DNA of 64,000 bases from Terriglobia bacterium (GTDB taxonomy: Bacteria > Acidobacteriota > Terriglobia > Terriglobales > Acidobacteriaceae), in assembly GCA_020072845.1 (NCBI GenBank), contig JAIQGF010000003.1:153343-217342 (forward strand), written 5' to 3'. Every line of letters starts with the position of its first letter. The first letter of the stretch is position 1. The translations under genes were made by a program, and so were the position numbers. Under the pieces are notes generated by a model. That model had not been told where the DNA came from. It did not search any database and saw nothing but the letters and a program-made list of their open reading frames with translations. Of the stretch, positions 1-9,029 are shown one piece after another.

Positions 1-346
1 CAAGGCGATCATCTACAGCGTTTCCGCGTTCCTGCCGGCGGTGGCCGGCGCACTGATGTTCTTCAAGAACGGCATGATCGATCCCCAGATCGCATTCGAG
101 CTGATTGCCTCCATCGAAGGCATCGTGATGATGATGCTGGGAGGCCAGGGGACGGTGGTGGGCGCGGCGCTGGGGGCGGGACTGTACGAGCGATTACGAT
201 CGTCGTTGCTAACGTCCCCGAAACTCTCCAACTTCCATCTGGTGATTGCCGGCGGCCTGCTGCTGCTGGTCATCCTGTTTGCGCCCGGCGGGTTGATCGG
301 GTGGCTGTACAAACTGGTGCCGCGTGCGCGGAAGGTGATTGAATGA
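1..346 (+). CDS. livM: Branched-chain amino-acid ABC transporter permease, C-terminal part (5' truncated by window)
   Basis: The reading frame is open from base 2 to a TGA at 344-346, so only the last ~114 residues are present. They contain hydrophobic membrane segments and a stretch (IASIEGIVMMMLGGQGTVVG) typical of LivM/LivH-type inner-membrane permeases of the HAAT family, followed by a final transmembrane helix and a short basic cytoplasmic tail. The permease would import branched-chain amino acids or related substrates together with the two ATPases that follow. The stop overlaps the next start (ATGA), indicating translational coupling. LivM rather than LivH is inferred from its position directly before livG. 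Confidence 0.85.
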   Translation, partial: KAIIYSVSAFLPAVAGALMFFKNGMIDPQIAFELIASIEGIVMMMLGGQGTVVGAALGAGLYERLRSSLLTSPKLSNFHLVIAGGLLLLVILFAPGGLIGWLYKLVPRARKVIE

Positions 347-1095
347 ATGTCCTGCTGGAAGGACGCGGAGTCAGCAAGCGGTTCGGAGGACTGCTGGCCG
401 TCTCCGACGTCAGCTTTACCCTCCACGAAGGCGAGATTCTCGGACTCATCGGTCCGAACGGCGCCGGCAAGACCACGCTGTTCAACATCATCAACGGCGT
501 ATATCCCAACGACGGCGGGACGTTCACGTTTGCCGGACAGGACATCACGGGCTGGCCGCCCAACAAACTGGTGCACGCCGGGTTGGCACGTACTTTTCAG
601 GTTGTGAAACCGTTGAACGAAATGACGGTGCTGGACAACGTCACCGTCGGCGCCTGCTTCGGCCGTGAGTACCTGGGCCTGCGCGCGGCGCACGAAGTGG
701 CGCTGCAGGTGCTGGACCGAGTGCACATGGCCGATCGCGCCGACGTGCTGGCAAAGCATCTCACCATCGCGCTCAAGAAGCGGCTGGAAGTGGCTCGCGC
801 CCTGGCCGCCAAACCCAAGCTGCTGCTGCTGGATGAAGTGCTGGCCGGCTTGAATCCGACCGAAGTGGCAAAGATGCTGGAACTGATCCGCGCCATCCGC
901 GACCAGGGAGTGTCCATCATCATGATTGAGCACCTCATGCACGCGGTGATGAACGTGTCGGACCGGGTCATGGTGCTGAACTTCGGAATCAAAATCGCGG
1001 AAGGCAAGCCGGATGAGGTGGTGCGGGATCCGGCGGTCATCGAAGCTTACCTGGGCAGCGCGGACATTGCCGACAAATTGCGGGAGGGGCAATGA
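343..1095 (+). CDS. livG: ABC transporter ATP-binding protein LivG
   Basis: 250 aa, the usual LivG length. Walker A is GPNGAGKTT at residues 37-45 and Walker B is LLLLDE at 160-165, followed by the D-loop-like AGLNPTE that is characteristic of LivG. The ABC signature, normally LSxGQ, is degenerate here (LTIALKKRLE, residues 140-149). It starts inside the stop of the permease gene and overlaps livF by 4 bp, so the three genes form one operon. The product is the cytoplasmic ATPase of a high-affinity branched-chain amino-acid importer. The substrate itself cannot be read from the sequence, and some LivFGHM systems import urea or amides. Confidence 0.93.
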   Translation: MNVLLEGRGVSKRFGGLLAVSDVSFTLHEGEILGLIGPNGAGKTTLFNIINGVYPNDGGTFTFAGQDITGWPPNKLVHAGLARTFQVVKPLNEMTVLDNVTVGACFGREYLGLRAAHEVALQVLDRVHMADRADVLAKHLTIALKKRLEVARALAAKPKLLLLDEVLAGLNPTEVAKMLELIRAIRDQGVSIIMIEHLMHAVMNVSDRVMVLNFGIKIAEGKPDEVVRDPAVIEAYLGSADIADKLREGQ

Positions 1096-1808
1096 AGGAA
1101 TTTGCCCTCGAAGTCGAGAACATCGAATCCGGGTACGGCGAAGTGCAGGTGCTGTGGGGTGTCTCGCTCAAGGTACGCGCCGGGAAACTGACCACCATCC
1201 TGGGCGCCAACGGAGCGGGCAAATCGACCACCCTGCGCACCATCATGCACTGGCTGAAGCCGTGGAAGGGCCGCGTGCTGCTGAATGGAGAGGATGTCAC
1301 GCATCTTTCGGTGCATGGCAAGGCACAGCGCGGGCTGGTGCTGGTACCGGAAGCCCGGCAGTTGTTCAACGACATGACGGTCGAGGAAAACCTGCAAATG
1401 GGCGCGTATCCGGCGCGCACCAGGAAGAAGGTTGCCAGCAATCTCGATCGTGTCTATACGCTGTTTCCGCGGCTCAAGGAACGGAACACCCAGCGTGCCG
1501 GGACGCTGTCGGGCGGCGAACAGCAGATGCTGGCGGTGGGGCGCGGACTGATGCAGGAGCCGATTGTGCTGATGATTGACGAGTTGTCGCTCGGCCTTTC
1601 TCCGCTGCTCGCACAACAGCTCTTTCTGACGCTGAAAAAGCTGAAGGAGGAAGGCATCACTATCGTCCTGGTCGAACAGAACGTGCATCTGGCCCTGGCT
1701 CTGGCCGACTATGCCTACGTCATGGCGGAAGGGCGCGTGCGGCTGGAAGGTCCGGCGCACGAAGTGGCCAACATGGACGAGGTGCGGACGGCGTATCTGG
1801 GTTTGTAG
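1092..1808 (+). CDS. livF: ABC transporter ATP-binding protein LivF
   Basis: 238 aa, typical for LivF. Walker A is GANGAGKST at residues 38-46, a canonical signature LSGGEQQ lies at 139-145, and Walker B with the catalytic glutamate equivalent is MIDE at 161-164, followed by LSLGLSP, a LivF hallmark. The ATG overlaps the livG stop by 4 bp. It pairs with LivG to power the permeases. No obvious terminator is seen after its stop and the next gene begins 51 bp downstream. Confidence 0.95.
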   Translation: MKEFALEVENIESGYGEVQVLWGVSLKVRAGKLTTILGANGAGKSTTLRTIMHWLKPWKGRVLLNGEDVTHLSVHGKAQRGLVLVPEARQLFNDMTVEENLQMGAYPARTRKKVASNLDRVYTLFPRLKERNTQRAGTLSGGEQQMLAVGRGLMQEPIVLMIDELSLGLSPLLAQQLFLTLKKLKEEGITIVLVEQNVHLALALADYAYVMAEGRVRLEGPAHEVANMDEVRTAYLGL

Positions 1809-1859
1809 CTACGGCGTTCGTGGCTCATCCGACCCGGAAGCGCAGCGAGGAATCCCGAC

Positions 1860-2615
1860 GTGAGCCAGCCGGAGCAAACCCGTACCCCTACGTTCTACGC
1901 AGGCACATCCGGATGGGCGTACGCGGCATGGAAGCCGCAGTTTTATCCCGCCAAGCTGCCGCAGAAGGACTTCCTGAAGTTCTATTCCACGCAACTGAAC
2001 GCCGTGGAGGTGAATTACACCTTCCGCCGCCTGATCAACGAAAAGATGATTGCGGCATGGGTGGCTCAAACTCCGAAGCATTTCCGGTTTGCACTCAAAG
2101 CACACCAGGCCATCACCCATCTCCGGCGGTTGAAAAACGCGGAGGAACCGCTGCAACGATTCGTTGATTCCATCCAGCCGCTGGCGCAGGCCGGGCGCCT
2201 GGGTCCGGTGCTGTTTCAGTTGCCACCGAACTTGAAAGCAGACCTGGGCCTGCTGGATTCCTTCCTTGAGCTGGTGCCGCGAAAGTTGCGCGCGGCATTC
2301 GAGTTCCGCCACGATTCCTGGTTCACCGAGGATGTGTTCGCCATCCTGAAGCGGCACCAGGCGGCGCTGTGCCTTGCCGAGACCGACGAATTGCATACCC
2401 CTGAGATACTGACTGCGGACTTCGGTTATTGCCGGTTTCGGCGCTCCGAGTACTCGGCGGAGGAGCGGCGCCGGATCGCCGGCAGGATGCGCCAGCGGCT
2501 GCCGGAAGCCGGCGAGATCTACGCGTTCTTCAAGCACGAAGAGCAGCCGGAGAGTCCGCTTTATGCGCGGGAATTGCTGGAATCGGTAAGCGGAACATCC
2601 AACGCCGCCGCTTAG
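1860..2615 (+). CDS. DUF72 family protein (YecE-like)
   Basis: 251 aa. The N-terminal motif YAGTSGWAYAAWKPQFYP, the FYSTQLNAVEVNYTFRR segment and the RFALKAHQAITH segment are hallmarks of the DUF72/YecE family, a TIM-barrel-like fold of unknown function. The GTG start is preceded by GAGGAA about 9 bases upstream. Its position after livF looks incidental. A biochemical role cannot be assigned. Confidence 0.9.
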   Translation: MSQPEQTRTPTFYAGTSGWAYAAWKPQFYPAKLPQKDFLKFYSTQLNAVEVNYTFRRLINEKMIAAWVAQTPKHFRFALKAHQAITHLRRLKNAEEPLQRFVDSIQPLAQAGRLGPVLFQLPPNLKADLGLLDSFLELVPRKLRAAFEFRHDSWFTEDVFAILKRHQAALCLAETDELHTPEILTADFGYCRFRRSEYSAEERRRIAGRMRQRLPEAGEIYAFFKHEEQPESPLYARELLESVSGTSNAAA

Positions 2616-2689
2616 CGTGTTTTTCCTGCCCGCCAGGGAACCCATCTTAGTAATTACGACCCGCGCACGTTATCGGACATAATCGCAGG

Positions 2690-3622
2690 GTGGAAATTTC
2701 CGCGCCCAACCACCGCGTGCTCGCCGGTTTTCGCGACTACCTGAAGGTCGAAAGAGGACTGGCGCCGCTTTCGGTGGAGGCCTATACCCGCGACTTGACG
2801 CAGTTCGCCAGTTTTCTTCAACAACAAAAACCGGCGCGGGCCTTGCTGCGCGCGCGCCGCCAGGACGTGCGCAATTTCCTCGACCATTGGTTTTCCCAGC
2901 AGGCCGACGGGCGTTCGGTGGCGCGCCGGCTCTCCGCCCTGCGGCAGTTCTACAAATACCTGCTGCTGGACGGGATGATCGAGCAGGATCCGACGTTGAA
3001 CATCGACACCCCGCGGCAATGGAAGGTGTTGCCCAAGTCGCTGTCGCGGAGTGAAACGGAAAGCTTGCTGCAAGCGCGGGCGCCGCGGATTGAAGACGCC
3101 TGGCGCCTGGCGATTGCGGCGCGCGATCGGGCCATGTTGGAGGTGCTCTACGGCGGAGCGCTGCGCGTCAGCGAAGTGGTCGGAATCGCGCTCAACGACC
3201 TGAAGATCGAGCAAGGATACGTGCTGGTACGCGGCAAGGGAGACAAGGAGCGGATTGTGCCGCTGGGACGCGCCGCCGTCGAGGCCGTGCGGGCGTATGT
3301 TTCCGGGCCGAGATCGGTGCTGGCGGGGCAGCGCAGTTCCCCGCTGGTGTTTATCGCGCGCGGGGCGCGGCGCCTGACTCGGCAGCGGGTATGGCAGATG
3401 GTGCGCGCGGCTTCGCAGGCGGGCGGGCGCCCGGCATCCCCGCACATGCTGCGACACAGTTGCGCCACCCACATGGTGGAGAACGGCGCCGACCTGCGCA
3501 CCGTGCAAACCATTCTCGGTCACTCCGATATTTCGACCACGCAGGTGTATACGCACGTGGCGATGGACCGACTGAAGACGGTTTTCATGAACCATCATCC
3601 GAGGGCAAAAAGAAGGAGTTAG
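2690..3622 (+). CDS. Tyrosine recombinase, XerD/XerC family (first of tandem pair)
   Basis: 310 aa, the usual Xer length. An N-terminal SAM-like core-binding domain (about 1-100) precedes the catalytic domain. The full catalytic set is visible: R159 (ALRVSE), K183 (RGKGDK), H252 and R255 (HMLRH), H278 (LGH) and nucleophile Y287 (VYTH). Xer proteins resolve chromosome dimers at dif. Start is GTG. A CATAAT -10-like hexamer at 2678-2683 would place transcription initiation close to the start codon. A second, clearly different Xer paralogue lies 18 bp downstream, so the two may be the XerC/XerD pair encoded together. Which is C and which is D is not decided here. Confidence 0.9.
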   Translation: MEISAPNHRVLAGFRDYLKVERGLAPLSVEAYTRDLTQFASFLQQQKPARALLRARRQDVRNFLDHWFSQQADGRSVARRLSALRQFYKYLLLDGMIEQDPTLNIDTPRQWKVLPKSLSRSETESLLQARAPRIEDAWRLAIAARDRAMLEVLYGGALRVSEVVGIALNDLKIEQGYVLVRGKGDKERIVPLGRAAVEAVRAYVSGPRSVLAGQRSSPLVFIARGARRLTRQRVWQMVRAASQAGGRPASPHMLRHSCATHMVENGADLRTVQTILGHSDISTTQVYTHVAMDRLKTVFMNHHPRAKRRS

Positions 3623-3640
3623 TAGTTAGGAGTTGGCGCA

Positions 3641-4570
3641 TTGGGTGAGCAGGACGGACAAAGCGGACGCGCGGCGAAGACGCCGGTCGAGAAGGGCATG
3701 GCGAATTTTCTGCGCAGCTTGCGCGAGCGCAATGCCTCGCGACATACGATCCATGCCTACGCGCATGACTTGGGCGAGTTCGCAAAGTATGTCGGGGAGC
3801 AGAAGTGGGAGAGCATTGACCACTTACGCGTCCGCGGGTTCCTGTCGCACCTCTATGAGCAGGGGCTGAGCAAGACGTCGGTGGCGCGGGCGCTGGCGGC
3901 CGTGCGGTCCCTGTACCGCTGGCTGGCGCGGGAAGGCATCGTGGAGCAAAACCCGGCAGCGCTGGTGGCGACGCCGCGACTGCCGAAAAAACTTCCGCGC
4001 GTGCCGACGATTGAGGAAATCAACTCCGTGCTCGACGCCGGCATGCCGGAAAACGCCGCCTTTCCGGATCGCGACCGGGTGATCCTGGAACTGCTCTACG
4101 GCTGCGGCCTGCGCAACTCGGAACTGGTGGGGATCAATCTTGCGGACATTCACTGGTCCAACGGCGCCATCCTGGTCCGGGGCAAGGGCAGCAAGCAAAG
4201 GGTGGTGCCGTTCGGCGAATCGGCCAGCGCGGCGCTCTCGACGTACTTGCCGAAACGCGAGAGGGAATTGAAGCGGCGCAAGAAATCGTCGCCGGCGCTG
4301 CTGCTGAACTGCCGTGGCGGACGGCTGACCACGCGGAGCGTCGGCCGGATCGTGAAGAGCATCGCGGTCGCGCATGGATTGCCGCCCGACCTGCACCCGC
4401 ACACTTTGCGGCACGCCTTCGGCACGCACATGCTGGAAGAAGGCGCGGACTTGAGGGCGATCCAGGAGATGCTGGGACATGAGCGGCTGGCGACGACGCA
4501 GCGCTACACGCAATTGTCCATCCAGCACGTTATCCAGGTGTACGACGCCACCCACCCCAGGGCGAAATAG
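3641..4570 (+). CDS. Tyrosine recombinase, XerC/XerD family (second of tandem pair)
   Basis: 309 aa from a TTG start; an in-frame ATG at 3698 would give 290 aa and still keep the core-binding domain. Catalytic residues are all present: R158 (GLRNSE), K182 (RGKGSK), H254 and R257 (HTLRH), H280 (LGH) and Y289 (RYT). It lies 18 bp after the first recombinase and is transcribed with it. The two differ throughout and are not a recent duplication. The likely role is site-specific recombination at dif with its neighbour as heterodimer partner, although an integrase of a decayed element cannot be excluded. No att-like repeat was seen. Confidence 0.88.
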   Translation: MGEQDGQSGRAAKTPVEKGMANFLRSLRERNASRHTIHAYAHDLGEFAKYVGEQKWESIDHLRVRGFLSHLYEQGLSKTSVARALAAVRSLYRWLAREGIVEQNPAALVATPRLPKKLPRVPTIEEINSVLDAGMPENAAFPDRDRVILELLYGCGLRNSELVGINLADIHWSNGAILVRGKGSKQRVVPFGESASAALSTYLPKRERELKRRKKSSPALLLNCRGGRLTTRSVGRIVKSIAVAHGLPPDLHPHTLRHAFGTHMLEEGADLRAIQEMLGHERLATTQRYTQLSIQHVIQVYDATHPRAK

Positions 4571-4594
4571 GACGGTCAGCGGAGGAGTACGAAC

Positions 4595-5626
4595 ATGTCT
4601 TCGAATACTGGAGTCAGCACAATGGCCGGAAGCGGGTCCCCATCGTCGGGCGCGAAGAGCGGCGCGACGAGCGTGATGAGCAGGCTGGGGGCGGTGAATC
4701 GCGAACTCTGGCTATTGCTGGGCATGTTTGCCATCGCGCTGCTGCTGAATTCGCTGGTGGCGGAGCGTCGCATGCTGCTCGGCCTCTATGTGCTGCCCAC
4801 GATCTTTTCGGCGTACTTCTACGGGCGGCGGCACGCGGTGATGACCGCGTTCGCAAGCGTGTTTCTCATCCTGGCGATCTCCTTTTTCAATCCCGTGGTT
4901 CGGGGCAGGAATTTTGAGTTTATCGCCGAGGAGCCGTGGTTCGATTTCATGGTCTGGGGCGGAACGCTGGTGGTGATCGCGTACCTGATGGGGACGCTGT
5001 ACGAAAGCAAGGAAGCCCACTTGCGCGAACTGCGGCAAAGTTATGAAGGGATCCTGATGATGCTGCAGCACATCGCCTCCGACAATAAGTACAGCCAGAA
5101 TCACCCCTACCGGGTCTCGCTCACCGCCAGCAAGATCGCCGAGCAGATGGAGTTGGGGTCGCAGCGAGTCGAAGACGTGCGCGCGGCGGCGCTGCTCCAC
5201 GAAATTGACAAGGTTGGGATCACGAATGAAATGCTGTACCAGGCTGCCAACATGTCGGTACAGGAACTGCACGAGCTGCAGGCGAACCTGGAGCAGGGAC
5301 GGGAAATGCCGCAGACCCAGGGCAGCACGCTGCGGCGCGTGATTCCTCTTTTACTCGCTCACCACGTGCTCATGGACAAGGCCGAACACTCGCAGAAACT
5401 CCCGAATGCGCCGCTGGAAGCGCGCATTCTGCTGGTTGCCGACGTGTACGATTCGCTGACCAGCGCCAAGGACTCGCGCATTTCGCCTTCCGAAGCCGTG
5501 GAAAGAATCTCGCAGCGGGCGGGCATCGAGTACGACGCCGATGTCGTGGACGCCATGGTGAAGGTCTTCCGTAAGCGCGGCATGGGACCCGGCGAGCTGG
5601 CAAGTTCCTCGTGGTTGAGCGGCTAG
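4595..5626 (+). CDS. Membrane protein with degenerate HD (HD-GYP-like) domain
   Basis: 343 aa. About four hydrophobic segments lie between residues 38 and 135, a short linker follows, then an HD-type metal phosphohydrolase domain (about 150-325). HD-GYP cyclic-di-GMP phosphodiesterases normally carry HDxGK and a GYP loop. Here the first motif reads HEIDK (202-206), so the paired Asp is Glu; H170, H256-H257 and D283 are kept, but no GYP loop is visible. It is probably an altered or inactive signalling protein at the inner membrane. Start has AGCGGAGG upstream. Its stop overlaps the stop of the convergent gene. Confidence 0.75.
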   Translation: MSSNTGVSTMAGSGSPSSGAKSGATSVMSRLGAVNRELWLLLGMFAIALLLNSLVAERRMLLGLYVLPTIFSAYFYGRRHAVMTAFASVFLILAISFFNPVVRGRNFEFIAEEPWFDFMVWGGTLVVIAYLMGTLYESKEAHLRELRQSYEGILMMLQHIASDNKYSQNHPYRVSLTASKIAEQMELGSQRVEDVRAAALLHEIDKVGITNEMLYQAANMSVQELHELQANLEQGREMPQTQGSTLRRVIPLLLAHHVLMDKAEHSQKLPNAPLEARILLVADVYDSLTSAKDSRISPSEAVERISQRAGIEYDADVVDAMVKVFRKRGMGPGELASSSWLSG

Positions 5627-8388
5627 TCGGCAGCCTGGCGCTGTCCGCCGTCGCGCATCTCCAGCCACATCTCCATCACGCGCGCCTTCAGTTCTGCCGT
5701 CAATAATTCGTAAGTTCGCTCCGGATTGTCCACCTGCTGCGGCGGATCAATGCGGTCGCCAAAGGCGAGGTGCAGGCGGGTGAATTTCTGGAATCCCTTG
5801 CCGCGCGGCCAGGCTTCGAAAAATCCATCCATGGCCACGGGGTAGATCGGCACTTTCAGGTGCGTCGCCAGAATGGCCGCGCCTTTCTTGAATACCTTGG
5901 GCGTGCCGTCAATGCTGCGCTCGCCTTCCGGATAAAGGATCAGGACCTTGCCGTGACGCAGTCCGTAGGCGCCGGCGCGCATGGCGGGAACCAGGTTGGC
6001 GTCGGGATCAACCGGAATGAGCTTCAGCGAACGGGCCAGGGCGCGCAGGATGCCGTTGCCAAAGATCTCGCTGGTGCCGACGTAAAACGCGTCGCGCAGG
6101 ATTGAATAAGGAAGCACACTGACCAGCACCGCTGGATCGAGAAAGCTCTGGTGGTTGGGGGAGATGATGCACGGCCCGTGCCGGGGCAGCTTCTCGACGC
6201 CGGTAACGGTAAGGCCGAAACGATCGCGCACAAAGAGTTGGAAGAGCCGGCCGAACAGGAACCAGGCGCGCTCGGTGACCGGCTTGCGGCGCGCGACGGC
6301 GAGCACTTCGGGATCGGTCGGATCGATGTTGAGAATGGAATCCCAGGCGGCGCGCTCCTGAACGCGCCCGCTGCGGCCGACGCTCTGGCGCACGACATCC
6401 ACCAGTTCGCGGACGGTGTAGACCTCGGAAACCACCGCATCGGGCACGCTGGCGCCGAGCTCGCGCTCCAGCGCCACCAGCAATTCGACGCGCTCCATGG
6501 AGTCGAGGCCGAGGTCGAGTTCGAGATTGTCGCGCGGATGAAGCTGCCGCCGGGCCCCATCGGCGGCGCGGGTGATGACGGCGACGGCGCGGGCGACGTC
6601 CGGGGCCGCAAGCCACTGCCGCTCATCCTCGGTCAGAGTGCGCGCCAGTTCTTCACCTTCGACCTGGGCGGCGGCTTGCTCCTCCTTGACGCGGCGCTCG
6701 ACTTCAAAGCGTTTGATTTTGCGCGTGGTGGTGCGCGGCAGATCGTCCTGCCAGATGTCGAAGCCGAGAATGCGTTTGGTGCTCGGCAACTGCGCCGACA
6801 GCGTCTCGATATCGAACCGGATCACCTGACGTGCATTCACGATCTTGCGCTCACGAAGCACTTCGAAATTAGGCACAACGACGGCGTGCAGGCGCTCGGC
6901 AATCGGCTCGCCCGGCCGCCCCTGCAGGCCGAGAACGCAGATCTCCTTGATGAAGGGGCTCTTCAGGTAGTGCGCTTCGATTTCGTCGGGATGGATGTTC
7001 TTGCCGTTACTGAGGACGATGACTTCTTTTTCGCGGCCGGTGATGAATACGTTGCCGTGACTGTCGACATAGCCGAGATCGCCGGTGTGCAGCCAGCCGT
7101 CGCGGATGACTTCGGCGGTGGCATCCGGGCGCGCGTAGTAACCCTTCATGACGAGCGGCCCGCGGAGCAGAATTTCGCCGACCGCGGGTCCGCCGCCGTC
7201 CTCCGGCGGCTTGGCATCGCGCAGCTTGAGCTCCATGCCGGGCAGGGGCTTGCCGACGGAGCCGATGACGTTGTCGTAGGGCGGAGTGCCGATCGCGCCG
7301 CCGGTGGTTTCGGTGAGGCCGTAACCCTGGAGCAACTCGAAGCCCATGGCATAAAAATCCCGGGCAATGCCGGCATCCAGCTTGGAGCCGCCGGAGATGA
7401 GGTAATGCATCTTCGGTCCCAGTGTCGCGTGGACGGGACGGAACAGCAGCTTGCCCAAATTCAATCCGAAGCCGCGAGCGACGCGCGAGACTTGCAGCAT
7501 CCAGCCGAACGCACTCTCCGCCAGCCGGCCGCGCGCGCCGGCTTGCTTCCGGATGCGCTCGTGGATGAGGTAGAAAAACTGCGGGACGCAGCAGAACAAG
7601 GTAATGTCGCGCTCGCGAAGGGCGCGCAGCAGCTCCGTGGTGTTGAGCGACTCCAGAAATACGATGCGGGCGCCTCCGGCCAGCGGCAGCAGCAGGTTGG
7701 CCATCTGCGCCAGGGCGTGAAACAGCGGCAGCACCCCGAGAATGGCGTCGCGCGGGGTGATGTCAATCAGCCGAAATACGCCTTCGGTTTCGGCGTGGAA
7801 GTTGTCGTGGGTGAGCATCACGCCCTTGGGATCGCTGGTCGTACCGGAGGTGTAGAGAATCGCGGCTGTCTCATCGCCGACAGCGTCAACCGGAGTGAAT
7901 CCTTCGGAGCCGGCTTTCACGATGGCGTCGAAGTCCGGTCCGGGCAGCGGAGATTCGGCCGGCTCCAGCAGCAGCAGGCGGATCGGGCTGTCCGCGACAG
8001 CGCGCTGGGCGACGGGCAGGTGCTTGGCGTCCACGAACAGCAGGGAAGAGCCGCTGGCTTGGAGCAGCTTGGCAACCTGCGCAGCGTTAAACGCGGTATC
8101 CAGCGGAACCGTAACCATGCCCGCAGCGACCGTACCGAGATAACACGCAATCCAGCGCGGGCTATTGGCGGCAAGAATGGCGCAACGCGTGCCGCGGTCG
8201 AAACCGCTGGTGACCAGCCACGAACCGAGGGCTTCGGCCACGGTGCGCAATTGCGAGTAGGTGAGGCGCTCGATCTCACCAGCATGGCGCTGGATCTCGA
8301 CCGCGACTGATTCGGGCCAGCGTTCTACCGACTGGAGAAACCCTTTGTAGAAGTTTGCCATGAGCGGAAGGTCAAGTTTATCGAACAC
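5623..8388 (-). CDS. Acyl-AMP ligase / acyl carrier / 1-acyl-glycerol-3-phosphate acyltransferase fusion
   Basis: 921 aa in three parts. Residues ~1-560 form an AMP-binding acyl ligase (YTSGTTSDPKG near 175-185, GYGLTE, and a hinge followed by TGREKEVIVLSNGKN). Residues ~590-670 form an acyl carrier domain with the phosphopantetheine serine in GLDSME near 628. Residues ~700-900 form a PlsC-type acyltransferase with NHQSFLD (HX4D box, ~743) and YPEGERS (~816). The chain implies that a fatty acid is activated, loaded on the built-in carrier and passed to lysophospholipid, comparable to Aas but with an ACP inside. The start is GTG at 8388; ATG at 8361 is an alternative. The gene is convergent with the HD-domain gene. 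Confidence 0.88.
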   Translation of the reverse strand: MFDKLDLPLMANFYKGFLQSVERWPESVAVEIQRHAGEIERLTYSQLRTVAEALGSWLVTSGFDRGTRCAILAANSPRWIACYLGTVAAGMVTVPLDTAFNAAQVAKLLQASGSSLLFVDAKHLPVAQRAVADSPIRLLLLEPAESPLPGPDFDAIVKAGSEGFTPVDAVGDETAAILYTSGTTSDPKGVMLTHDNFHAETEGVFRLIDITPRDAILGVLPLFHALAQMANLLLPLAGGARIVFLESLNTTELLRALRERDITLFCCVPQFFYLIHERIRKQAGARGRLAESAFGWMLQVSRVARGFGLNLGKLLFRPVHATLGPKMHYLISGGSKLDAGIARDFYAMGFELLQGYGLTETTGGAIGTPPYDNVIGSVGKPLPGMELKLRDAKPPEDGGGPAVGEILLRGPLVMKGYYARPDATAEVIRDGWLHTGDLGYVDSHGNVFITGREKEVIVLSNGKNIHPDEIEAHYLKSPFIKEICVLGLQGRPGEPIAERLHAVVVPNFEVLRERKIVNARQVIRFDIETLSAQLPSTKRILGFDIWQDDLPRTTTRKIKRFEVERRVKEEQAAAQVEGEELARTLTEDERQWLAAPDVARAVAVITRAADGARRQLHPRDNLELDLGLDSMERVELLVALERELGASVPDAVVSEVYTVRELVDVVRQSVGRSGRVQERAAWDSILNIDPTDPEVLAVARRKPVTERAWFLFGRLFQLFVRDRFGLTVTGVEKLPRHGPCIISPNHQSFLDPAVLVSVLPYSILRDAFYVGTSEIFGNGILRALARSLKLIPVDPDANLVPAMRAGAYGLRHGKVLILYPEGERSIDGTPKVFKKGAAILATHLKVPIYPVAMDGFFEAWPRGKGFQKFTRLHLAFGDRIDPPQQVDNPERTYELLTAELKARVMEMWLEMRDGGQRQAAD

Positions 8389-8463
8389 CGCACTGGGAGC
8401 GCAGCAGGAAAGGCGCTGCGGTATTGGTTCGAGCCCGGGTGCGAAGTGAAGTAGCGCAGCGAG

Positions 8464-8706
8464 CTAGAGCCTGCCGCGCCGATTGCACTGGTCGCGGACG
8501 CGATCGAGTTCTTGCCGGCGCTTCTCGGCCTGCCGGCTGTGACGCCCATGTTTGCGAACCGCGTTGTCGAGTTGCGCCTCGGCCTTGCGGATCTTCTGTG
8601 CACACTTGTCATCCCGGTCACCAGCCTGGGCAGGAACCACGCCCAGCAGGAGCGCGCCCACGAGCGCTGCTTGCCCGATTCTGCGGAACCATTGATTGCA
8701 GGACAT
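8464..8706 (-). CDS. Small secreted hypothetical protein
   Basis: 80 aa with a clear Sec signal peptide: basic start, hydrophobic core AALVGALLLGVVP and cleavage after AQA near residue 28. The mature ~52 residues are highly charged and helical (KIRKAEAQLDNAVRKHG, RQAEKRRQELDRVRDQC) and contain two cysteines, probably forming a short helical hairpin in the periplasm. Function unknown. It lies 75 bp upstream of the ligase-ACP-acyltransferase gene on the same strand and may be cotranscribed with it. Confidence 0.65.
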   Translation of the reverse strand: MSCNQWFRRIGQAALVGALLLGVVPAQAGDRDDKCAQKIRKAEAQLDNAVRKHGRHSRQAEKRRQELDRVRDQCNRRGRL

Positions 8707-9029
8707 GAATTCATCCTCGAACGACGCGGCATTTTACACCAGGGCCATCGGGTAGTACGCGTGAATTCGCTGTCAGCATGGCGCCGTCGATACGCGTCGA
8801 AATGTCGATGCGGGCCTTTAATCTAGGCGCGGCGACGAAGGTGGAGCGCTACCAGATCAGCGCCGACCCGCGCCGTGGCGGGCGCTCGCGACGAGCAGCA
8901 TAGGACAGGGCCGGGCCCCACCTTGTCGCAGTGCAGTCGACCGCGTTACCAAAGTAATGTTACCTGGTGGCTTGAAATCTCCTTGGGATTCCCCTTGACC
9001 GTGGATTTTGCGACCGTGATAATTGTGCG
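8707..9029. other. Intergenic region without a convincing gene
   Basis: About 320 bases between the small secreted protein gene (minus) and the plus-strand promoter and putative small ORF. I see no tRNA, no terminator and no conserved coding frame. The right end contains the sigma70-type promoter at 8995-9023. Confidence 0.6.
8995..9023 (+). promoter_or_regulatory. Sigma70-type promoter, -35 TTGACC / -10 GATAAT
   Basis: TTGACC at 8995-9000 and GATAAT at 9018-9023 are separated by exactly 17 bases and match consensus 5/6 each, which is notable in this GC-rich DNA. Initiation would fall near 9029-9030, almost on the ATG of the putative small ORF at 9030, implying either a leaderless message or a ~370-base leader for the deacetylase gene at 9402. 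Confidence 0.6.

Noticed and set aside
2616..4594. Integrative element marked by the Xer pair
   Set aside because: No flanking direct repeats, tRNA target or cargo genes; the neighbours look like ordinary chromosome.
6151..8310. 719-codon open frame on the plus strand
   Set aside because: Antisense to the ligase-ACP-PlsC gene, whose motifs are unambiguous; the open frame is an effect of high GC at third codon positions.
8875..9000. Possible tRNA-like GC-rich stems
   Set aside because: No acceptor/T-arm/anticodon arrangement could be fitted.
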